From: JAJECS01 sp965198185 | GTDB lineage: Bacteria; Chloroflexota; UBA11872 | Assembly (NCBI GenBank): GCA_965198185.1 | Contig: CBDAOU010000001.1 | Location: 992,001 to 1,056,000 of the forward strand | Length of the DNA stretch: 64,000 nucleotides | Reading direction: 5' to 3' | Shown: in pieces, positions 23,608-32,375 of the stretch | Position numbering within the stretch: the first letter of the stretch is position 1 | Layout: every line of letters begins with the position of its first letter | Program-made: the position numbers and the translations under genes | Notes under the pieces: model-generated | Seen by the model: only the letters and a program-made list of their open reading frames with translations | The model's database searches: none | What the model was told of the DNA's origin: nothing

Positions 23608-26025
23608 ATGGCCAGGCTAGCCAAGGCGGAAGAAGCCGGAATCTACGCTGTAGCCCGGCAGTGGGTCGACGCCGCCCTGCGCAGCGATGACTCGCTCTTC
23701 ACACCCGGCGAGCCGGTGTGGTCACTACATGCCATCGACGAGATTCTCCAGCGGGTCGACAGCGAATCCGTCGGCCAAGGCACCTTCATCGGCCGGTATG
23801 AAGAGAGCCTCGCCGGCGCATCACCCACCACAGTCCAACTCGCCGCCGAGCTCCTATACATGCATTTCTTGATCAACAGCGCAACTGGCGGATCCGCCAA
23901 GCGAGACCAGATCGTGCAAGTCCTGGGTTGGGCCGGGCGTGACGCTCCGCTCCCGCAGAATCTCGATAGCGCGCTTGATGGCGGCGTTTGCAATCCTGGA
24001 CCGCATTTCTCCACCCGCCGCCACTTGCAACTACGGCAAGTCGCAACGATAGCCAAGAATTTCAAACGGCAATCCGAAGATCAGCGAATTGCCGCAAGGG
24101 ACGATCCGTGGATGTTTAAGCGGGCGGCCTGCGTAGAAACTGATTTGCAAACGTATATTCAGACTTCCGCTATCCTGCATCTAGTTTTTCCAGATACTTT
24201 TGAGCGTGTCCTTCCGAAGTATCACAAAGAGCGGATCGTGGGTACCTTTGCTAATCGTATTGACGTGAGTTCCGACGACCTTGACCGTAATATATTGCAG
24301 ATCCGCGATCGCCTGTCCGAAACCTATGGCGAGTATCTCGACTTCTACGACGAGTCCATATGGCCTCAGTGGGATCCCGAACATTCACGTGATACGTCGA
24401 AGTGGGGGACTTTCATTCGGTGGTCTCGACGTTTCGTCGAGCATCACAATTTCGATGAGGAAGAGCGCAATTACAAGCTTAAAATCGCAGACAACCTTCA
24501 AGTGGCGCGTTCGGCGGTTGAGGCCAATTCGAATGACTGGGTAGGTGCGCTTCGGCGCGCCTTTGGGAAGCCCAACAATCTGACGTCCTGGCAAGTGCAC
24601 GACCGGTTTCTCACATGGTGTAGGGGGAATCGGACGGAGGCCAGAACCGCTCTGCTTGAGCTTTGGAGCGGCGAGAGATCAATCGAAGCAGCGGTTCGCG
24701 GCTTTCTGAATTGCGTACCGGCGAGTGTCGACAGCACACCGGGCGCTCGGGCGAACTTGGCGGCGTTCTTGGCCATGGCCGTCGATCCGGGTGTCTATCC
24801 GCCATACCGCGTGACGGTGCTCAAGTCGGGATATGGCCTGACCGGATATTCAGAGCCGGACAACGACGCTGATGAGGCTACTGTCTATAGACACGCCCTG
24901 GACTTCTTCGACATCTTCATCGAAGAGGCGTCGCAGCGCGGGCTTCCGTTACGGGACCGATTGGACGCGCAGTCCGCGCTCTGGGCGGTCGCTAGCTCAG
25001 GCTGGTATGAAAAAGCTCTTCCCGCGGATGAGCACGAAGCCTTCTTGAGCTATCGGAAAGGCGGCAACGGCGAAACGACCCCGCCGCCACCATGCCCGCT
25101 CGAAGCGCTGGCCGAGGACCTCCTGTTCGACGTTGACGAGCTTCGCAAGATCAAGACGCTGCTGAGCCTTAATAGCAAGCGTCAGGTCATCTTTCAGGGC
25201 CCGCCCGGCACCGGAAAGACCTATGTGGCGCGGAAGCTGGCGGAGTGTCTGGCCGGTTCTGAAGAGCGCGTGCGGCTGGTTCAGTTCCATCCATCCTACG
25301 CCTATGAGGACTTTGTACAGGGATACCGTCCAGTGCCCGGTGCGGAACAGCTCGGCTTCGAACTCAGGAACGGGCCGCTGATCGAGATGGCTGAGGCGGC
25401 GGAGAATGCGCCAGGCGCGAAACACTTCCTGGTCATCGATGAAATCAACCGCGGCAACCTGGCCAAGGTGTTTGGCGAGCTGTACTTCCTGCTGGAGTAC
25501 CGCGACGAGAAAATGCTCCTCCAGTATTCCAACCGACCGTTCTCACTGCCCGCGAATCTCTACATCATCGGCACCATGAACACCGCCGACCGTTCCATCG
25601 CGCTGGTGGACCTGGCGCTGCGCCGCCGGTTCCATTTTGTGGAGTTCCATCCCGATAAAGCGCCGGTACAGGGGTTGCTGGGGCGCTGGCTGCACAAGCA
25701 TGCGTCGGAGATGGCGTGGGTGGAGGGCGTGGTCGATCTCGCAAACGAGAAGCTGGCTGATGAGCATGCCGCCATCGGGCCGAGCTACTTCATGCAAACC
25801 GACGAGTTCGGCAACCCGGACCTCAACGAGGAGAACGTGCGGCTGACCTGGGAGCACAACGTCCTTCCCTATATCGAAGAACGCCTGTTTGGCGAACCGG
25901 ACGACTCGCTTGCCAAGTTCGACCTCGACGACCTTCGTGCCGAAGCCTCGGGAAAGGCTGAACAGAACGACGGCCCGTCAGACGAACGCGGCGAGGCGGC
26001 CAGCGACAACCATGCGTCAGATTGA
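23608..26025 (+). CDS. mcrB: McrB-like AAA+ NTPase subunit of a type IV restriction system
   Basis: 805 residues. The C-terminal half is the McrB AAA+ domain: Walker A GPPGTGKT at 531-538, FVQGYRPV, Walker B VIDEINRGN around 611, and the McrB signature MNTADRSIALVDLALRRRF from about 657. It should bind GTP and drive cleavage of modified DNA by McrC. The N-terminal ~500 residues are of unknown fold and probably recognise the modified base. Bases ~24040-24480, coding part of that region, are clearly less GC-rich and use different codons from the surroundings, a sign of horizontal transfer. Overlaps mcrC by 14 bases. Confidence 0.88.
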   Translation: MARLAKAEEAGIYAVARQWVDAALRSDDSLFTPGEPVWSLHAIDEILQRVDSESVGQGTFIGRYEESLAGASPTTVQLAAELLYMHFLINSATGGSAKRDQIVQVLGWAGRDAPLPQNLDSALDGGVCNPGPHFSTRRHLQLRQVATIAKNFKRQSEDQRIAARDDPWMFKRAACVETDLQTYIQTSAILHLVFPDTFERVLPKYHKERIVGTFANRIDVSSDDLDRNILQIRDRLSETYGEYLDFYDESIWPQWDPEHSRDTSKWGTFIRWSRRFVEHHNFDEEERNYKLKIADNLQVARSAVEANSNDWVGALRRAFGKPNNLTSWQVHDRFLTWCRGNRTEARTALLELWSGERSIEAAVRGFLNCVPASVDSTPGARANLAAFLAMAVDPGVYPPYRVTVLKSGYGLTGYSEPDNDADEATVYRHALDFFDIFIEEASQRGLPLRDRLDAQSALWAVASSGWYEKALPADEHEAFLSYRKGGNGETTPPPPCPLEALAEDLLFDVDELRKIKTLLSLNSKRQVIFQGPPGTGKTYVARKLAECLAGSEERVRLVQFHPSYAYEDFVQGYRPVPGAEQLGFELRNGPLIEMAEAAENAPGAKHFLVIDEINRGNLAKVFGELYFLLEYRDEKMLLQYSNRPFSLPANLYIIGTMNTADRSIALVDLALRRRFHFVEFHPDKAPVQGLLGRWLHKHASEMAWVEGVVDLANEKLADEHAAIGPSYFMQTDEFGNPDLNEENVRLTWEHNVLPYIEERLFGEPDDSLAKFDLDDLRAEASGKAEQNDGPSDERGEAASDNHASD

Positions 26026-27229
26026 CCTGTGCGAGTACGAAGCAAGCGGACCCCACACGCTCTTAGTTCAGGAGCGCGACGAGCTGCGGCACGCATTGCC
26101 CTCGCTGACAATCGAACCAGCGCAGGGCGAACGTGATGCCTACCGGCTGACGCCTGGGTCAACCGTGGGCGCGCTTGAAATCAGCGGCCTGTCGGTGCTT
26201 ATCCAGCCCAAGATCAGCATCCCGCAGTTGCTTTCACTGGCCTGCTACGCCATGGGGATCTTCAGGTCCGAGGAACGGCGCCGGTTCGACTTCCAGGAAC
26301 AGCCGGCGCTGCCCGACACGCTGGCGCTCGCGCTGGCTGCCGCGGCCCGCCGGGCCTTTGCGCGCGGACTGCTGCACGGCTATCTGACGCACGAAGAAGC
26401 GCTACCCACGGTGCGCGGGCGCATTCGCTTCGACGACCAGTTGCGGCACAGGTTTGGCCTGCCACTGCCAGTTGAGGTCCGATACGACGAGTTCACGGAT
26501 GACATCCTGGCCAACCGTCTGGTGAAGGCGGCGGTTGCGCGGCTGGGCGGAATGCGGCTGCGTTCGCCCAAAGCGCGCCGAGATTTGGGGCGCATCGCGG
26601 GAGTGCTGGACAACGTCTCCTTGGTTGCGTTCCCGCCAAACAACCTGCCCCAGGTCAGTTTCGACCGGCTGAACCAGCACTACCGCGACGTGGTGGGGCT
26701 GTCGCGGCTGATCCTGCGGCACAGCGCCTTCCAGTCCAGCCGCGGGACCGTGCGCGCCGCCGGCTTCCTGATTGACATGAACACGCTTTTCCAGGAGTTC
26801 GTGGCTCAGGCGCTGAGGGAAGAACTGAATGTTTCCGAGCGCGTGCTCCGCTCCGAGCAGGACCTGCCGCTTGATACGCAAGGGCGCGCGCGTATCAAGC
26901 CTGATCTGACCTGGTGGGACGGTGAAGTCTGCACGTTCGTGGGCGACGCCAAGTACAAGAATGTTAGCGGCGACCGTGCGCCCAGCGCCGACCTCTATCA
27001 GTTGCTGGCCTACACCACCGCACTTGACCTGCCGGGCGGGCTACTGGTCTACGCCCAGGGCGAGACGTCCAGCGCGCAATACCAGGTTCGCCATGCTGAC
27101 AAGCTGCTGGTCGTCGCGGCGCTGGACCTGGACGGGACACTGGATGATGTGTTGGCGTCCGTCCGGCGCTTGGCCCAGCGCGTGCACGCGCTATGCAGCC
27201 AGGCCCACCACCTGAACCGCGCGGCCTGA
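26012..27229 (+). CDS. mcrC: McrC-like nuclease subunit of a type IV restriction system
   Basis: 405 residues from ATG 26012, which overlaps the 3' end of mcrB. N-terminal beta part (LEISGLSVLIQPKISIPQLL) is followed by helices and a C-terminal PD-(D/E)xK nuclease site: ARIKPDLTWWDG, then FVGDAKYKNV. McrC supplies the cutting activity and stimulates the McrB NTPase. No methyltransferase is paired with it, as expected for a modification-dependent system; the methyltransferase downstream is on the other strand and is of small-molecule type. Confidence 0.88.
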   Translation: MRQIDLCEYEASGPHTLLVQERDELRHALPSLTIEPAQGERDAYRLTPGSTVGALEISGLSVLIQPKISIPQLLSLACYAMGIFRSEERRRFDFQEQPALPDTLALALAAAARRAFARGLLHGYLTHEEALPTVRGRIRFDDQLRHRFGLPLPVEVRYDEFTDDILANRLVKAAVARLGGMRLRSPKARRDLGRIAGVLDNVSLVAFPPNNLPQVSFDRLNQHYRDVVGLSRLILRHSAFQSSRGTVRAAGFLIDMNTLFQEFVAQALREELNVSERVLRSEQDLPLDTQGRARIKPDLTWWDGEVCTFVGDAKYKNVSGDRAPSADLYQLLAYTTALDLPGGLLVYAQGETSSAQYQVRHADKLLVVAALDLDGTLDDVLASVRRLAQRVHALCSQAHHLNRAA

Positions 27230-27289
27230 CGACTGCCCAGGTGGACCAACGGCATGCCCCGATCAAGATCCTCCTGTACGCGCCTTGAA

Positions 27290-28015
27290 CTATGGCCGGC
27301 CGACGCAGACGTAGCGGTTCAGGCTGAAGAGGAAGTCGCCGTGGTCGGCGGCTTGTTGCATTTCGGCGCGCCAGTCGTCGAGTTCGCTCCCACTCGCGAG
27401 GGATTCTGCTCGTAGCCATTCGTCGATGACCTGGACCTGCCAGAAGCCGAGGGTGCCGGGCTTGAGTTTGTGCTCCGCGATGACGCGGACGTGGACCTCG
27501 ATATCGCGCAGACCGGCCCGGCGCATCAGCGACGGCGCCATGCGGCCGATCCAGCCGTTCGGCCCCGAGTCGCAAAACTCGCGCAGGATCCGGCGGCCCG
27601 GCACTGCATCGCCGGCTGCGAACACCACGGTGTCCCAATCGGTGTCGTCCGACACGACCAGGCCGTCGGTCGTGCACACGCGCGCGGCCTCGCGCAGCAG
27701 CGCCACCGGGTCTGCGACCCACTCGAGGGTCTCGGTTTCGACGACGAAGTCGAAGACGCCATCGGCGATTGGGAGCCGCTGGCCATCGCCGACCACATGG
27801 GCCACTGGGTGGTCAGGGCGCCAGCCGAGGTGTTTGGGGTCGATCCCCACGAGCCGCTCGCGCACAACCTCGCGGGCCACGCGCAGCAGCCGTCCCTGGC
27901 CCGCGCCGATATCGAGCAGGCGCGATGGCGGCTCTCCGGCCCGCGCCAGCAGCCACTCGTAGTGGGCGCGCAGACTGGCCGGCAGTGGCGCGGATTGACC
28001 GTGCACCTTGATCAA
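27290..28015 (-). CDS. Class I SAM-dependent methyltransferase
   Basis: 241 residues. SAM-binding motif LLDIGAGQGRLLRVA at about 33-47, GDGQRLPIADGVFDFVVETE for motifs II-III, and a Methyltransf_11-like layout. The C-terminal 70 residues (GFWQVQVIDEWLRAES, LNRYVCVG) resemble those of arsenite- or ubiquinone-type small-molecule methyltransferases, but the substrate cannot be named. Convergent with mcrC. Confidence 0.8.
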   Translation of the reverse strand: MIKVHGQSAPLPASLRAHYEWLLARAGEPPSRLLDIGAGQGRLLRVAREVVRERLVGIDPKHLGWRPDHPVAHVVGDGQRLPIADGVFDFVVETETLEWVADPVALLREAARVCTTDGLVVSDDTDWDTVVFAAGDAVPGRRILREFCDSGPNGWIGRMAPSLMRRAGLRDIEVHVRVIAEHKLKPGTLGFWQVQVIDEWLRAESLASGSELDDWRAEMQQAADHGDFLFSLNRYVCVGRP

Positions 28016-28221
28016 AGTTTCCCGGACGCCATGCTCACCTCTGCTCGGTCGAGCCGAGCCCGCGGCGGGTCGAGACGGCCAAGTCCGGCCGCACGGAGCA
28101 TAACCGCCGAATTGACCTGATCCACCCGCCCGAGCCGACGCTTCGCCATTCCCGATCTCCAGCGTTCCCGCTGCGCCAGTCTAGTCAGCGGCGGTGCCGG
28201 GCAGAGATAGTAACTAGATAG

Positions 28222-28250
28222 TTGTCATATATGCAGACACTGTGGATACT
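28222..28250 (+). promoter_or_regulatory. Candidate sigma-70 promoter of the toxin-antitoxin pair
   Basis: TTGTCA at 28222-28227 and GATACT at 28245-28250 are separated by exactly 17 bases, 48 bases before the antitoxin start. The stretch (AGATAGTTGTCATATATGCA) is much more AT-rich than its surroundings. Confidence 0.5.
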
Positions 28251-28297
28251 TGAGGCGCGCCAGGTCTCGCGGGCTTGGCGACCAGGGGTACTAGCCC

Positions 28298-29026
28298 ATG
28301 ACGTGTTGTGTTTGCGACTGCGACGAGATGTGCTGTGTTTGCTCCTGCGAACGGCGCCCTGCGACGGATATCGTCGAGGGCCTCACGACCACCGCGCAAA
28401 AGATCGGGGCGCTGTTCCGCGCGGGATACGGCCGCGACGAAATTTCCAAGCGCCTGGGTATCCCCCGCCAGGATGTCGATGCCGAGCTGGATCTCGAGGG
28501 CTTCGACGAGACTCGACTCAGCGAGCCGTTGGACTGTGACTGCTCCTGCGAACGGCGCCCGATGGCGGAGATCATTGAGGGCCTGGCGACCACGGCGGAC
28601 AGAATTCGAGCCTTGTTTCGCGCGGGCTACAGCCGTGCGCAGATCGGTACGCACCTGGGCATCCGCTACCAGCACGTCCGCAATGTGCTGCTGCGCAGCG
28701 GATTCGAGGAGATTCAACTCAGTTGCGTCTGTCCTTGCGAACAGCCTCCGACAGCGGACGATCGCCCGCCCGACCAAGTACGAACCACGATTGGCCCGGG
28801 TGGGCGGGTGGTTATCCCGGCGCAGTACCGCGCCGCTCTGGCTATCAAGGAAGGGGACGCCGTGTTCATGCGGCTGGATGGCGAGGAGCTGCGGGTGGTC
28901 AGCGACGCCACGGAGGTACAGCGGGTTCGCGAGATGATCGCCGGCTACGTGCCTGAAAGCGAGAGCGTGGTGGACGAGTTGATACTCGAGCGCCGCCGCG
29001 AAGCCGAAGCCGAGGAGTCTCCGTGA
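28298..29026 (+). CDS. AbrB/SpoVT-type antitoxin with two HTH repeats and Cys-rich spacers
   Basis: 242 residues. Two ~67-residue repeats each hold a helix-turn-helix (TTAQKIGALFRAGYGRDEIS at 31-50; TTADRIRALFRAGYSRAQIG at 98-117, then LGIRYQHVRNVL). A C-terminal AbrB-fold domain follows (VRTTIGPGGRVVIPAQYRAA from 161). Cys clusters precede each unit: CCVC-CD and CCVCSCERRP at 3-20, CDCSCERRP at 80-88, CVCPCEQPP at 143-151. The DNA repeat TGCTCCTGCGAACGGCGCCC occurs at 28340 and 28541, 201 bases (67 codons) apart. Its TGA overlaps the GTG start of the PIN toxin, the usual antitoxin-toxin order. An internal start at Met89 is a possible alternative. Confidence 0.8.
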   Translation: MTCCVCDCDEMCCVCSCERRPATDIVEGLTTTAQKIGALFRAGYGRDEISKRLGIPRQDVDAELDLEGFDETRLSEPLDCDCSCERRPMAEIIEGLATTADRIRALFRAGYSRAQIGTHLGIRYQHVRNVLLRSGFEEIQLSCVCPCEQPPTADDRPPDQVRTTIGPGGRVVIPAQYRAALAIKEGDAVFMRLDGEELRVVSDATEVQRVREMIAGYVPESESVVDELILERRREAEAEESP

Positions 29027-29409
29027 GCCGCGCCGTCCTCGACGCGTCGGCGATGTTGGCCTTTCTGCGCGGCGAGCCTGGCGCGGACGCGGTGAACAGC
29101 TATCGCGGGGACGCGCTGGCTTCGGCGGTCAATGTCGCCGAGGTGGGTGCGCAGCTTTCGGACCTGGGCGCCGGCCTGGAGGATGTGCGGCGGGCTATCG
29201 CGCTCATGGGGGTCGAGATCGTTGCCTTCGACGCCGAGCAGGCCTATGCCGCGGCAGGAATCCGCAGCGCGACACGCGGCCGGGGCCTGTCGCTCGGCGA
29301 CCGCGCTTGCCTGCAATTGGCGGCGCGTCGCGGGCTGCCGGCGGTGACGGCGGATCACGCGTGGGCTGAGATCGACGTCGGCGCCGAGGTTCAGCTCATT
29401 CGATCGTGA
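29023..29409 (+). CDS. VapC-like PIN domain ribonuclease toxin
   Basis: 128 residues starting at GTG 29023, inside GTGA shared with the antitoxin stop. The PIN acidic residues are present: AVLDASAMLAFLRG (Asp), ASAVNVAEVGAQL (Glu), LSLGDRACLQLA (Asp) and AVTADHAWAEIDVG (last Asp). Such toxins cut tRNA or rRNA when released from the antitoxin. Full length for the family. Confidence 0.9.
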   Translation: MSRAVLDASAMLAFLRGEPGADAVNSYRGDALASAVNVAEVGAQLSDLGAGLEDVRRAIALMGVEIVAFDAEQAYAAAGIRSATRGRGLSLGDRACLQLAARRGLPAVTADHAWAEIDVGAEVQLIRS

Positions 29410-29483
29410 TCGGACCGGCTGGCCGGGAGCTTGGACGGGTGCCACGATGGGGTCGGTCCTAGTGCTGCTGGGGAGCGAGCCCA

Positions 29484-30707
29484 ATGTCGTCTAGCGATCG
29501 CGCGCAGCTGATGCGCGATGGATATCTGGTCAAGCGCGACGTGATCCCGCCGAGCGAATTGGCGTCGCTGCGCGTGACCTTCGAGACGCTGCTCGAGCGG
29601 CAGAAGGCGGTTTGGCGGCGCGAGCGGGGTCCCGACGACCCACCGGGGGGAGTCTGGGACTCGGCGCTGCAACCGCGCCTGAGCAACACCGAGACATTCA
29701 TCGATGCGGAAACGGCTGAGGCGGTCGAGCTTTGGGTTTCGGAACCGATCCGCGGTCTGGCCGCGGGGCTGCTCGACGACGAGCATGCTGGGATAAGCGC
29801 CATGCAAATGATGTGCAACCCCACCTTTGACTACGGACCGGCGCCCTGGCACCGCGACATCCATCCCATCGACATGGGGCCGATGCAGTCGATGCAGGAC
29901 AGCCTGGTCGAAGACGGGCCGAACTACATGCAGTGGAACATTCCGCTGTACGACGACAGCGTGTTTTGGATCGTTCCCGGCAGCCACGCACGGATCAACA
30001 CCGAAGCCGAAAATCGCAGCTTGTTGGAGGACGCCCGCGTGCCGATTCCCGGCGGCGAGCAGGTCGAGCTGCGCGCGGGCGACGTGCTGGTCTACGTCAA
30101 CTACCTGATGCACTGGGGCAGTCGCTACACGCGCGAGCCCAAGCGCCGCACGCTGCACGGCGGACACACGATCTACCCCAACTGGGTGGATCTGGACTTC
30201 ACGCGGCATCTCTCGGCTGAGTCGCGCGCGTGGTTCGAGCTGTGGGCCGCGCGCACGGCCAAGCTGAAGGACGACACCGAGCGCGCTATGCGGGCGGTGC
30301 TGGACCGCGACGGCGAGTCCTATGCGGAGGTGCTGGAGACGCTGCGGCCCGGCGCGGGGGCCGCCACGAAACTGCAACTGACGATCTGGCTGACGAAGGC
30401 CGCCATGCACATCCACAACCTCAAGCGGCCGGACTTCGCGAGCCTGCCGCCCGAATTCCGCCGCCGCGCCGAGTCGCAGCACGGGATCAGCCTCAACTGG
30501 GGTCCCGCGTTCGCCGAACGGTTCACCAAACCCGAGGCCGACACGATTTGGCAGCGGTTCGGCGCCGTCGAGGGCCATCTGCTGGCTCCAGACGGCGAGG
30601 ACTACGTGCCCGGCTATCAATCGGGCCCGATCCCCTACTCCCTTGAGCGGATGCAGCACGAATTCACCGTCGACGACTTCATCGTCAGTTGGGGGCACAC
30701 GCCATAG
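29484..30707 (+). CDS. Phytanoyl-CoA dioxygenase family protein, copy 1
   Basis: 407 residues. Non-haem Fe(II)/2-oxoglutarate oxygenase: the HxD metal pair is in GPAPWHRDIHPIDMGP (about residue 120) and the distal His is in RRTLHGGHTIYP. FWIVPGSHARI and LRAGDVLVYVNYLMHWG complete the jelly-roll core. Hydroxylates an unknown substrate. The next gene is a same-length paralogue, so this is a tandem duplication; 84 bases separate them. Confidence 0.88.
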   Translation: MSSSDRAQLMRDGYLVKRDVIPPSELASLRVTFETLLERQKAVWRRERGPDDPPGGVWDSALQPRLSNTETFIDAETAEAVELWVSEPIRGLAAGLLDDEHAGISAMQMMCNPTFDYGPAPWHRDIHPIDMGPMQSMQDSLVEDGPNYMQWNIPLYDDSVFWIVPGSHARINTEAENRSLLEDARVPIPGGEQVELRAGDVLVYVNYLMHWGSRYTREPKRRTLHGGHTIYPNWVDLDFTRHLSAESRAWFELWAARTAKLKDDTERAMRAVLDRDGESYAEVLETLRPGAGAATKLQLTIWLTKAAMHIHNLKRPDFASLPPEFRRRAESQHGISLNWGPAFAERFTKPEADTIWQRFGAVEGHLLAPDGEDYVPGYQSGPIPYSLERMQHEFTVDDFIVSWGHTP

Positions 30708-30791
30708 GAACGGCCCAGCGCCGCGGCTAGCCCGGACAGCGGCCGGGTGCCACCATGAGGCGCCGCGAAGCCTGGATGCATAGGGATTCGG

Positions 30792-32015
30792 ATGTCAGTC
30801 GTTGATCGAGCGCGGCTCATGCGCGACGGATATCTCCTGATTCGCGATGCGATTCCGCCGCGCGACCTGGCGTCGCTGCGCCTGAGCTTCGAAACGCTGC
30901 TCGAACGGCAGAGAGCGGTCTGGCGGCGTGAGCGGGCGCCCGGAGACCCGCCGGGCGGTGTCTGGGACACCGCGCGGCAACCGCGCCTGTCCAAAACCGA
31001 GGCGTTCGTCGACGCGGCCACCGCCGAGGCGGTGGAGCTCTGGCTGTCGGAACCGATCCGCGGCGTCGCCGCGCAATTGCTCCAGGACGAAAACGCCGCG
31101 GTGGCGGAAATGCAGATGATGTGCAACCCGAGATTCGACTATGGACCGGCGCCGTGGCATCGGGATATCAATCCGGCCGAAGTCGGGCCCCTGCAACTGT
31201 TGCAGGACAGCCTGGCGGCGGACGGTCCGACCTATGTGCAGTGGAACATTCCGCTCTACGACGACAACGTCTTCTGGGTGGTGCCCGGCAGCCACCTTCG
31301 GACCACCACCGAAGCCGAGAGCCGCGGTCTGCAGGAAGACCCGCTCGCTCCGCTTCCCGGCGGGATGCGCACCGAGCTGCAGGCGGGGGACGTGCTGGTC
31401 TATATCCACTACTTGCTGCACTGGGGCAGCAGCTACATGCGTGAGCCACTGCGCCGCACGGTGCACGGTGGGCACGCCATCTACCCCTACTGGGAGGATC
31501 TGGGCTTCACCCGGCATCTCTCGGCCCAGTCGCGGCAGCGGTTCGAGGGCTGGGCCGCTCGGACCGCGGCGCTGAAGGACCACACCGAGCACGCGCTGCG
31601 GGCCGTCCTGGATCGCGATGCCGGCGCCTACACGGATGCCCTGGAGACCCTGCGGCCCGGGACGGGAGACGCCACCAAGCTGCAACTCACGATCTGGCTC
31701 TGCAAGGCCGCCATGCGCATCCATCTCCTCAAGCGCCCGGACTACGCCAGCCTGCCGGACGAGGTTCGCGACCTGGCCGCGAGCCATCACTCCACAGCGC
31801 TCAACTGGGGGCCGGAGTTCGCCAAGCGGCTCACGAAACCAGAGGCCGACAGGATCTGGGAGGGGTTTGGCGCCCTCGAGGATCAGTTGCTTGCCTCCGA
31901 CGACGAAGATCATGTTCCCGGCTATCAAACGGGTCCGGTCGCGTATTCCCTGGAGCGGATGCGCAATTGCTTCACCGTCGCGGACTTCATCGGCAGCTGG
32001 GAGCACGCGGCGTAG
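30792..32015 (+). CDS. Phytanoyl-CoA dioxygenase family protein, copy 2
   Basis: 407 residues, exactly the length of copy 1 and alignable from end to end. HxD pair in GPAPWHRDINPAEVGP and distal His in RRTVHGGHAIYPYWED. The differences cluster around the active-site neighbours (HPIDMGPMQSM in copy 1 against NPAEVGPLQLL here), which suggests a changed substrate rather than redundancy. Confidence 0.88.
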   Translation: MSVVDRARLMRDGYLLIRDAIPPRDLASLRLSFETLLERQRAVWRRERAPGDPPGGVWDTARQPRLSKTEAFVDAATAEAVELWLSEPIRGVAAQLLQDENAAVAEMQMMCNPRFDYGPAPWHRDINPAEVGPLQLLQDSLAADGPTYVQWNIPLYDDNVFWVVPGSHLRTTTEAESRGLQEDPLAPLPGGMRTELQAGDVLVYIHYLLHWGSSYMREPLRRTVHGGHAIYPYWEDLGFTRHLSAQSRQRFEGWAARTAALKDHTEHALRAVLDRDAGAYTDALETLRPGTGDATKLQLTIWLCKAAMRIHLLKRPDYASLPDEVRDLAASHHSTALNWGPEFAKRLTKPEADRIWEGFGALEDQLLASDDEDHVPGYQTGPVAYSLERMRNCFTVADFIGSWEHAA

Positions 32016-32127
32016 ATCTGTCGGGCGACCACGAGAGGCGCCCTTGCCCGGAGCCGAAGCTGTATGCGGATTGCGACTGCATGCTCGCGGCGCGTCAAGC
32101 CGTGGCCGTACTCTGCAAGGCGTCCCC

Positions 32128-32208
<81 letters not shown>

Positions 32209-32375
32209 CCGCGGGTCGTACACGGCGACACGCAGCAGGGATTGCAGCGGACAGTGGATCGGCTGGACGCGAACGGAATAGCCAGGGGCGCCTGGGGTAG
32301 GGTAGCGGAGACCCACCTGGCTGTTAGCTAGCCAGCTCAGGGAGCTCAGCGGATCGCGAGACGGATGAGCAAGCG

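Noticed and set aside
27290..28015. The methyltransferase as the modification partner of McrBC
   Set aside because: It lies on the opposite strand, has a small-molecule type fold without DNA-methylase motifs (no NPPY/DPPY or PC), and McrBC needs no partner methylase.
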